A model generated the notes under the pieces. It searched no databases. It was not told the DNA's origin and worked only from the letters and a program-made list of their open reading frames with translations. A program made the position numbers and the translations under genes. This document shows, piece after piece, positions 1 through 5,927 of a stretch of DNA of 7,532 nucleotides. How positions within the stretch are numbered: the stretch's first letter is position 1; each line of letters starts with the position of its first letter. This stretch comes from an uncultured bacterium (GTDB lineage: Bacteria > Patescibacteriota > Patescibacteriia > Patescibacteriales > Patescibacteriaceae), in NCBI GenBank assembly GCA_937868555.1, contig CALMNI010000140.1, forward strand, positions 1 through 7,532, given 5' to 3'.

Positions 1-71
1 TTATCAATATTATTTAACACTATTTAGTCCGGGCTGCGCTTTCGCCATGCTCTTGATTTGTCCGGCTAAAA

Positions 72-1292
72 ATGACTTGTATGTCCTCAAATTCTATTCT
101 TGATACTATTATCAACCAAACACAAGCTGAGAAAATCAGCCGTCTTGATGTTGTCGATATGATAGATAAATTGTTCCGTGAGCTTTCCGAACGCGAACAA
201 GACATCCTTAAGCGCCGTTTTGGTTTGGATAAGGCTAAAAAGTCCACTTTGGAAGAAATTGGCCAAACCCATCAGCTTACCCGCGAACGCATACGCCAAA
301 TTGAAACCGGCAGTATCAACAAGATCAAAAAGCTTGATGAGATTGCCGATGTAGTCAGCGATTTGCGAACTCTCGTTAATCAGCTCTTAGAAGATCACGG
401 TGGTATGATGGACAAGGAATATCTTTTTGATATTTTGCTTATGCTCGCTATTGACGCCGAAAAAAGCAAAGGAGCCGATAATCAAGTCTACCGCAACCAT
501 TTCAACTTCATTCTTGGCCGTATTCTTGATGGCGATTTCAGCGAAGTTGAAAATTCCCGTTTCTTTAATTCTTCTTTCCGTCTTCATTACCAAGAATTTG
601 ATCATCTTGAGGAAATTGCTCAAGAGCTATTGCGCAAAGTTAAGAACGCCAAGCGCCTTTTTGTTACCGAAGAGCTTTTGCAGTCAATGAAGGAACTTGA
701 TTCTTATAAGAAGCATGAGCCAAAGCTAAAAGGTAAAGACGGACTTGATCTTACAAAAGCTTTAGAAAACCATCTTGATCCTGAAGAAGCCAAGCTCGCC
801 AACGAAAGCAAGCCCTTGTATTCATTATTGCGAGCAATGAGCGAAATTGGCCAAAACAAATTCGGACACTGGGGTCATCGCGATTGGCGTGACGTTAAGC
901 CCAAGACCATCAATGATAAGATTTACTTAGTTTTGAAGAATAACGGTAAGCCCATGCATTACCAGGATATTGGTAAGACTATCAATACAACCGGTTTCGA
1001 TGGTAAGACCGTTAATACTGCTACTGTCCATAACGAATTAATCCTTGATGATAAATACGTTTTGGTAGGCCGCGGTTTATACGCGCTTAAGGAATGGGGC
1101 TATACGAAAGGCACGGTTGCTGACATCATTGCTTCTATTCTTGAAAAAGCAAAAACCCCTTTGACTAAAAAGGAAATTACCGAACAGGTAATGAAGCAGC
1201 GCATGGTTAAGAAGACGACTATAGATCTTGCCTTGATGAATAAGAAGCGCTTTGAACGGGTCAGCGGCGGCAAGTACGCCTTAATTGCCTAA
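72..1292 (+). CDS. Sigma-70 region 4 / HARE-HTH transcription-associated protein
   Basis: A 406-residue, probably cytoplasmic DNA-binding protein. Residues about 33-88 match sigma-70 region 4, the part of a sigma factor that reads the -35 box: a LSEREQDILKRRFGL block is followed by the helix-turn-helix TLEEIGQTHQLTRERIRQIE (59-78). Region 2, needed for core binding and -10 melting, is absent, so this is not a complete sigma factor. Residues about 277-343 look like a HARE-HTH domain, the winged helix also found in RNA polymerase delta subunit, ending in the typical GLYALKEWG. Residues 346-406 look like a second winged helix. The helical middle (about 100-265) is unrecognised. I infer a regulator or accessory factor of RNA polymerase. 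The start is uncertain: ATG 72 and in-frame ATG 81 are both possible and neither has a Shine-Dalgarno site. The gene stands alone, with a strong terminator 14 bases after its stop. Domain calls are from pattern memory, not a search. Confidence 0.85.
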   Translation: MTCMSSNSILDTIINQTQAEKISRLDVVDMIDKLFRELSEREQDILKRRFGLDKAKKSTLEEIGQTHQLTRERIRQIETGSINKIKKLDEIADVVSDLRTLVNQLLEDHGGMMDKEYLFDILLMLAIDAEKSKGADNQVYRNHFNFILGRILDGDFSEVENSRFFNSSFRLHYQEFDHLEEIAQELLRKVKNAKRLFVTEELLQSMKELDSYKKHEPKLKGKDGLDLTKALENHLDPEEAKLANESKPLYSLLRAMSEIGQNKFGHWGHRDWRDVKPKTINDKIYLVLKNNGKPMHYQDIGKTINTTGFDGKTVNTATVHNELILDDKYVLVGRGLYALKEWGYTKGTVADIIASILEKAKTPLTKKEITEQVMKQRMVKKTTIDLALMNKKRFERVSGGKYALIA

Positions 1293-1306
1293 GCTATTAT
1301 TTCTTT

Positions 1307-1350
1307 ACCCCGTCCTGTCACTTGCTAGTGACTGGGCGGGGTTTTGTTTT
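1307..1350 (+). terminator. Rho-independent terminator after the sigma-4/HARE gene
   Basis: Bases 1307-1322 pair with 1327-1342. The 16-position stem has one T-T mismatch (1316/1333) and one G-U pair (1313/1336), a GC-rich base (ACCCCG/CGGGGT) and a four-base TGCT loop. It is followed directly by a T-rich tract, TTTTGTTTT, to about 1350. This is a textbook intrinsic terminator and separates the first gene from the downstream operon. Confidence 0.93.
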
Positions 1351-1386
1351 AGCCTACTTCTACTTTAATTTTTCCTTTTTTTCGGT

Positions 1387-1398
1387 TATACTATAGAC
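1387..1398 (+). promoter_or_regulatory. Predicted promoter (-10 box) with leaderless start
   Basis: TATACT at 1387-1392 matches the bacterial -10 consensus at five of six positions and lies just after the terminator of the previous gene, where a new promoter is expected. Only six bases separate it from the ATG at 1399, so the usual start-site distance puts transcription start on or next to the A of the start codon. No Shine-Dalgarno site precedes that ATG. The -35 region is poor: TTTAAT at 1364-1369, 17 bases upstream, matches only three positions, within a T-rich tract. The -10 call is fairly good; the leaderless transcript is an inference. Confidence 0.6.
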
Positions 1399-3036
1399 AT
1401 GACTATCACTTTTGATATAAGTGGAATATTGGCGTTGGCCGACGTGCCAACGGAAGTTGCTCTCTACCGAATTTTCTTTTGGTACTTTGGTTGGCTGCCG
1501 GTAGCAATCGTTGTTCTGAAAGGTTTTTTGCAGATTTGGCTGCATGAAAAAAGAGAAAACTACGAGCATCATCAAAAGTTTGTTTTGCTCGCTATTGATG
1601 TTCCTCGCAATAATCAGCAATCATTGCTCGCCGTTGAAAACATGCTGACCTATTTTGCCGGAGCCCATGGTTCGGTTAATTTAATTGAAAAGTGGGTTGA
1701 AGGGAAAGTGCAGCTTAACCTGGCTTTGGAAATTGTTTCCATAGGCGGGTACATTCAATTTTTGATCCATACACCGGTGCGTTTCCGCGACCTTGTCGAA
1801 ACGGCAATCTATTCGCAGTATCCGGACGCGGAAATTTATGAAGTTGAAGATTATACCAAGCAGGCGCCTAAGCGTTTTCCTGATCCGGAATATGACATGT
1901 GGGGTACCGAGTTCATCCAGGTCAAACACGAAATTTTGCCTATTCGAACCTATCCGGCTTTTGAACATGAGTTCGGCGAGGATAATACAAAATTCCGCGA
2001 CCCGATGACATCGCTCATGGATTTAATGAGCAGCTTGCGCAAAGGCGAACAGCTATGGTATCAAATCATGCTTGTACCAATTAATACCGATTGGGCTGAG
2101 CATGCTTTGCATTTTATTGATGAAAAAATGGGTAAGTCGCATGGCAGCAAGAGTTTGGTTGATCGCATTGTTAAAGGTATGACGGCTTTTAGCGAAGCAG
2201 TCTATCAATTATGGGGGCACATCGAAGAGCACGAAGAAAAGCCGCAGATTTTGAAGTTTAATGAAATGGATCCTATGACCAAAGCGCAAATTGAAGCGGC
2301 TCATCATAAAATGAGCAAAATGGGCTTTGAAGTTTGTATTCGCATGATTTATTTGAGCCGCAAAGAAATTATGAATAGGCGCAAAGTAGCCAATGGTTTC
2401 GTTGGATATATAAAGCAATTTAATACTAACGATCTAAATTCCTTAAAGCCGGATTCTAAAATGACCATGACCTCGGCTCATTACTTTTTTAGAAAATATC
2501 GAAAGCTACGTCGTAGAAATCGCTTGATATATGCGTATAGGGTTCGCAGCGATATGAAAGGACGCAAGCCATGGATTATGAACGTCGAAGAAATTGCAAC
2601 GTTGTGGCACTTTCCGCTGGATGCAATTACTAAAGCCCCGCTTATACAACGGGCTTCCGGTAAGCGCATTGAGCCGCCTATGTCCTTGCCTATCGATACT
2701 GAACGCCAAACTTTAAGCAAAATTGATCCTATCTTTGATGACAATTATAAACTTCTTGATGAAGAAGATGAGACAGCTGAAAAACCTGCCTTTGTAGGCG
2801 AACATGCTGAAGTTCCCAAAGCCAAAGAGCCTGCATTTTTTGACACTGAGGAAGAAGAGCAGGCATCCGGGGACATACCTCAATCCGCAACAGAGCCTAT
2901 GCAAGCTGAAGTTAAAGGGGAAGAAAATAATAACGCGGCTGTAGTAAAAAGCGAGATTCAACCTTTTGAAGAAACAATTCCAGAACCAGTCTCAAAAAAG
3001 CGCGGAGAGGCGCCGGATAATTTACCTTTTGCCTAA
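1399..3036 (+). CDS. Membrane-anchored partner of HerA/VirD4-type ATPase (DUF8128-like)
   Basis: A 545-residue protein of the kind found just upstream of, or fused to, HerA/VirD4-like ATPases. Residues about 21-47 form one hydrophobic helix followed by a charged stretch, which suggests a membrane anchor with the rest in the cytoplasm. Residues about 58-150 (FVLLAIDVPRNN, LALEIVSIGGYIQFLIHTP, then YPDAEIYEVEDY) look like the N-terminal domain that precedes the motor in VirB4/HerA-type proteins. Residues about 395-431 (NVEEIATLWHFP, then APLIQRASGKRIEPPMSLP) resemble the segment that in fused relatives leads straight into the ATPase. No Walker motif is present. The last 95 or so residues are acidic, rich in Glu, Ala and Pro, and probably disordered. 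Its stop lies three bases before the ATPase start, so the two are almost certainly co-translated and probably form one complex. The role, anchoring or regulating a translocation motor, is inferred. DUF8128 is my recollection of the family name. Confidence 0.7.
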   Translation: MTITFDISGILALADVPTEVALYRIFFWYFGWLPVAIVVLKGFLQIWLHEKRENYEHHQKFVLLAIDVPRNNQQSLLAVENMLTYFAGAHGSVNLIEKWVEGKVQLNLALEIVSIGGYIQFLIHTPVRFRDLVETAIYSQYPDAEIYEVEDYTKQAPKRFPDPEYDMWGTEFIQVKHEILPIRTYPAFEHEFGEDNTKFRDPMTSLMDLMSSLRKGEQLWYQIMLVPINTDWAEHALHFIDEKMGKSHGSKSLVDRIVKGMTAFSEAVYQLWGHIEEHEEKPQILKFNEMDPMTKAQIEAAHHKMSKMGFEVCIRMIYLSRKEIMNRRKVANGFVGYIKQFNTNDLNSLKPDSKMTMTSAHYFFRKYRKLRRRNRLIYAYRVRSDMKGRKPWIMNVEEIATLWHFPLDAITKAPLIQRASGKRIEPPMSLPIDTERQTLSKIDPIFDDNYKLLDEEDETAEKPAFVGEHAEVPKAKEPAFFDTEEEEQASGDIPQSATEPMQAEVKGEENNNAAVVKSEIQPFEETIPEPVSKKRGEAPDNLPFA

Positions 3037-3039
3037 TAT

Positions 3040-5163
3040 ATGAGCGACCTTGCTTTATTTGCGGAAACAACTTACCGCAATCAAAATCGAAAATTCGGCA
3101 TAAAAACTGACGACCGCCGCCGCCATATGTATTTGATTGGGAAAACCGGTATGGGTAAGTCTACTATTCTTGAAAACATGATTATCGAGGATATACGCGC
3201 TGGGCGCGGCGTGGCTGTTGTTGATCCGCACGGCGACTTGGCGGAGAAGGTTATTCAATATATTCCGAGTAATCGCATTAATGATGTCATTTATTTCAAT
3301 CCGGCTGATACCGAGCATCCTATTGCCTTTAACGTCGTTGAACAGGTCGCGCCTGAATTACGACATTTGGTTGCTTCGGGATTGATCGGAGTTTTTGAAA
3401 AACTATGGGCAGATTCATGGGGACCTCGCTTGGAATATATTTTAAGAAATAGCATTTTGGCTATTTTAGATTATCCGAATTCCACATTGCTCGCGGTTAC
3501 GCGCATGCTGTCCGATAAGCCGTATCGCAAGAAAGTTATTGAAAAAATACAAGATCCGGTTGTTAAATCATTCTGGACCAAAGAATTTGCCGGCTATGCC
3601 GATAAGTTTGCCGCTGAGGCTGTTTCGCCTATTCAAAACAAAGTCGGACAATTCTTGTCGAGTTCGCTTATTAGAAATATTGTCGGTCAAACAAACTCCG
3701 CTCTTGATCTCCGTGAAGTAATGGATGAAGGCAAGATTTTAATCATGAACTTAAGTAAGGGACGCATTGGCGAAGACAACTCGGAGTTATTGGGTTCAAT
3801 GGTCATTACAAAAATTCAGTTAGCGGCGATGAGCCGGGTAAACGTTTTGGAAGGCGAGCGCCGCGACTTTTATTTGTATGTCGACGAATTCCAAAATTTT
3901 GCCACCGACAGTTTCGCTAATATTCTGTCGGAAGCTCGTAAATATCGTTTAAACTTAATCATGGGTCATCAATACATTGAACAGCTCAGTGATAAAGTTA
4001 AAGCGGCTGTGTTTGGTAACGTCGGGACGCTTGTTGTTTTCCGCGTCGGAGCGACTGATGCCGAAGAGCTTGTTAAGGAATTCACGCCGGTATTTACCGA
4101 AGAAGATTTAGTCAATTTACCGAGATTCAATACCTGTTTAAAGCTGATGATTGACGGTATCGCTTCCGAGCCTTTTTCAGCCCGGGGCTTGCCTCCACTA
4201 ACAGAAGCAGAAAAAACTGGTAACGAAGAAAAAGTTATTCTTGCATCCCGCCAGCGGTATGCGGGAGAACGCAAAGAAATTGAAGAAAAAATTATGCGTT
4301 GGCATGAAGAAGATGAAGCGCCGAAGCCGCAAGTTATACATGCAACACCGGCATCAAACCAAGGACCCGCTAGTTCTCCTATGCTCGGAAATTCCCCCGC
4401 TTCTGTGCAATACGGAACAAATCCTCAGACCGCCCCATACCAGCAACAGACGGGAATGCAGGGCAGCCCGCGGGGAAATATGCCAGCGAGCAATCCAACC
4501 CCTTCTCAGCCTATAATGGATCCTTCGGTGTATAAGTATGAAGCCCAATGTTCACGTTGCGGTAAAATGACCAGAGTGCCTTTCCAACCTGATGGCGTGC
4601 GGCCGGTTTTCTGCAAAGAATGCTTGATGATAATGCGCCAAGAAGGCGAACAGTCCGCTTTGGAAAGAAAAATGATCAAACAGCGAGAGATTGAGCAATT
4701 AAGCGGACGCCCGCGAGAAAATGTTATCCCGTATCGAGCAGAGATAAAATCGTCAGCAGCGCCGTATCAGCCAAAGCAACCAGTATCCGCACAGTATGTG
4801 CAGCAAGCGCCTCAGGCCGCGACTCCTCGTCCGGTGCCACTACAGCGCCCAACGCCAACGCCAGCTCCGCCCTTTCGTCCCCAGGCTATTTTTAAACCCG
4901 CTCCTATAGAAAATGCGCCTTCGTCGCCAGCTATGTCTTTGCGCGAATTGTCTTCGCGGCCGCCTATGGATTTCAAAGGACGGGAAATTCCTAAAGCTCC
5001 TGCCTCTGTAGATCCTATAGAAAATGAAGTAGTTATTTCAGAAGAGCCTTTTATCGATCAAAACTCGATTTCTCCGAATCATAATAACGGAGCTCAATCT
5101 GTTCAGCATGATCATCAGCGCGGATCCTTGCGTCCGGGCCAACCTATCCGTTTTAACGACTAA
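3040..5163 (+). CDS. HerA/VirD4-type translocation ATPase with C-terminal zinc ribbon
   Basis: A 707-residue P-loop ATPase of the FtsK/HerA/VirD4 class, which form hexameric motors that move DNA or protein-DNA cargo, often at a membrane. Visible motifs are Walker A GKTGMGKST (34-42), VDPHGD (61-66), Walker B YLYVDEFQNFAT (278-289, acidic pair D282/E283), GHQYIEQL (309-316) and a conserved ARGLPPL segment (381-387). The motor domain fills residues about 25-390 and looks intact. After a short charged helix (about 395-425) comes a Pro/Ala/Gln-rich linker (about 426-497). A zinc ribbon follows, with C504, C507, C525 and C528 in exact CxxC-x17-CxxC spacing, then a basic helix (about 533-555) and a second Pro-rich tail (about 570-707). 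There is no transmembrane segment, so anchoring probably comes from the upstream gene product. No relaxase or mating-pair gene is nearby, so conjugation cannot be claimed. DNA uptake, DNA export or secretion are all possible. The next gene starts three bases downstream. Confidence 0.88.
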   Translation: MSDLALFAETTYRNQNRKFGIKTDDRRRHMYLIGKTGMGKSTILENMIIEDIRAGRGVAVVDPHGDLAEKVIQYIPSNRINDVIYFNPADTEHPIAFNVVEQVAPELRHLVASGLIGVFEKLWADSWGPRLEYILRNSILAILDYPNSTLLAVTRMLSDKPYRKKVIEKIQDPVVKSFWTKEFAGYADKFAAEAVSPIQNKVGQFLSSSLIRNIVGQTNSALDLREVMDEGKILIMNLSKGRIGEDNSELLGSMVITKIQLAAMSRVNVLEGERRDFYLYVDEFQNFATDSFANILSEARKYRLNLIMGHQYIEQLSDKVKAAVFGNVGTLVVFRVGATDAEELVKEFTPVFTEEDLVNLPRFNTCLKLMIDGIASEPFSARGLPPLTEAEKTGNEEKVILASRQRYAGERKEIEEKIMRWHEEDEAPKPQVIHATPASNQGPASSPMLGNSPASVQYGTNPQTAPYQQQTGMQGSPRGNMPASNPTPSQPIMDPSVYKYEAQCSRCGKMTRVPFQPDGVRPVFCKECLMIMRQEGEQSALERKMIKQREIEQLSGRPRENVIPYRAEIKSSAAPYQPKQPVSAQYVQQAPQAATPRPVPLQRPTPTPAPPFRPQAIFKPAPIENAPSSPAMSLRELSSRPPMDFKGREIPKAPASVDPIENEVVISEEPFIDQNSISPNHNNGAQSVQHDHQRGSLRPGQPIRFND

Positions 5164-5166
5164 GGC

Positions 5167-5871
5167 ATGCGTTTTATTAATCCGTCAGCATTGCGGCCGG
5201 AAATATTTTTTTCGTCGGTGCCGTTATGGAATTGGGACATTAACGGTTACCAGGTAGTTATGATTATCTGGAATATTTTTTTAGCTATTCTTTCGATTTT
5301 TGTTTCTTATTATTTTCTCGAACTTCTTCAAAAAAGAAAAATAGAGACATGGAAAAAAGTTGCGGTAGGAATTATATGGCTGTTGCTTGTTCCTAACACC
5401 GCCTATGTTATGACCGATGCTCGTCATATTATCGGATATTGCCCGGTTGAAGAATATGGCAAGGTTTGCACTGAGAATGCTTGGATGACTATTTTCTTTT
5501 TCGCGTATGCCTTGGTTGGCTGGGTAACTATGGTCATGTCTGTTTTACCCTTGCGGCAATGGATACAAAAGAAAAAAGGGAAACGGGCTTCACTTGATTT
5601 CATACTTGCCCTTATGCCGTTGATGGCACTTGGAGTTTTACTAGGTCTTATTAATCGCTGGAATAGTTGGGAAGTGCTAAGCAATCCAATATTGATTTTT
5701 AAAACGCTATTAGCGTATGTGAGTGATTTGACGTATGCTAAGAACTGGTTTATTGTCAGCATACTGTTATATATCTTATATTTTGGCGGAGAGATATTAT
5801 TTGGAAAATTTAAATTGTCATTTCGAGTTCGTCCGCAGCAGCGGCGAACGAGAAATCTTAATGTAAAATAA
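5167..5871 (+). CDS. DUF1361 family multi-pass membrane protein
   Basis: A 234-residue integral membrane protein. Hydrophobic helices are visible at about 28-52, 64-80, 106-128, 143-162 and 193-213. Two blocks are diagnostic for DUF1361: WLLLVPNTAYVMTDARHI (71-88, usually PNxPYxxTDxxHL) and GLINRWNSWEVL (160-171, usually GRxxRWNSWDxL). The family's biochemical function is unknown to me. The start ATG is three bases after the ATPase stop, so it is probably translationally coupled. The C-terminus is odd: from residue 217 or 218 to the end (SFRVRPQQRRTRNLNVK) it is encoded by the left half of a palindromic repeat element, including the TAA stop, giving a basic tail unlikely to belong to the ancestral protein. 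The neighbouring glycosyltransferase hints at a cell-envelope role, but that is only context. Confidence 0.85.
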   Translation: MRFINPSALRPEIFFSSVPLWNWDINGYQVVMIIWNIFLAILSIFVSYYFLELLQKRKIETWKKVAVGIIWLLLVPNTAYVMTDARHIIGYCPVEEYGKVCTENAWMTIFFFAYALVGWVTMVMSVLPLRQWIQKKKGKRASLDFILALMPLMALGVLLGLINRWNSWEVLSNPILIFKTLLAYVSDLTYAKNWFIVSILLYILYFGGEILFGKFKLSFRVRPQQRRTRNLNVK

Positions 5872-5916
5872 GATTTCTCAGTTCTTCGCCTTCCGGCGAA
5901 GGCCTTCGAAATGACA
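5816..5916. repeat. Palindromic cloverleaf repeat element (REP/MITE-like)
   Basis: A 101-bp imperfect palindrome. An outer stem pairs TGTCATTTCGA (5816-5826) with TCGAAATGACA (5906-5916), 11 of 11. Inside are three hairpins. A: TTCG-T-CCGC (5828-5836) with GCGGCGAA (5841-5848), one bulged T, loop AGCA. B: GAGAAATCTTA (5850-5860) with TAAGATTTCTC (5869-5879), 11 of 11, eight-base loop. C: CTTCGCC (5884-5890) with GGCGAAG (5895-5901), loop TTCC. Together they form a cloverleaf. The left half lies inside the DUF1361 gene and the TAA stop (5869-5871) is in the right arm of hairpin B. The element ends 11 bases before the glycosyltransferase ATG. No poly-T follows, so it is not a normal terminator. 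Ends of the type TGTCATTTCGA...AGAAATCTTA resemble dispersed palindromic repeats that I recall from many bacterial genomes; no second copy is in this window, so its dispersed nature is inferred. No target-site duplication is evident. Confidence 0.82.
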
Positions 5917-5927
5917 TTACATTTATT

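Noticed and set aside
41..80. Possible -10 box (TAAAAA or AAAAAT near 67-73) for the first gene
   Set aside because: Only four of six matches in an A-rich run and no acceptable -35 at proper spacing; too weak to annotate, although it would also imply a leaderless start at ATG 81.
20..299. Reverse-strand open frames opposite the first gene, and similar antisense frames throughout
   Set aside because: They overlap strongly supported + strand genes, show no recognisable domain, and are explained as codon-bias shadows.
72..1292. Complete housekeeping or ECF sigma factor
   Set aside because: No region 2 can be found; the rest of the protein after region 4 is HARE/winged-helix-like, and region 4 is at the N-terminus instead of the C-terminus.
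4903..5026. A 13-bp direct repeat, CCTATAGAAAATG, at 4903-4915 and 5014-5026
   Set aside because: It encodes the short PIEN motif twice in a low-complexity Pro-rich tail; with only two short copies and no further similarity, it is most likely chance or minor tail drift.
3040..5163. Conjugative element or integrated plasmid
   Set aside because: Only the ATPase and its partner are seen; there is no relaxase, oriT, pilin, integrase or att-like repeat in the window, and such ATPases also occur as chromosomal genes.
5816..5916. tRNA gene suggested by the cloverleaf fold
   Set aside because: Arm lengths and loops do not fit a tRNA: the outer stem is 11 bp, the middle hairpin has an 11-bp stem with an eight-base A-rich loop, there is no T-loop consensus, and part of it is protein-coding.
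5884..5920. Intrinsic terminator after the DUF1361 gene
   Set aside because: Hairpin C is stable but is followed by GCCTTCGAAATGAC, not a T tract, and the glycosyltransferase gene begins shortly after on the same strand.
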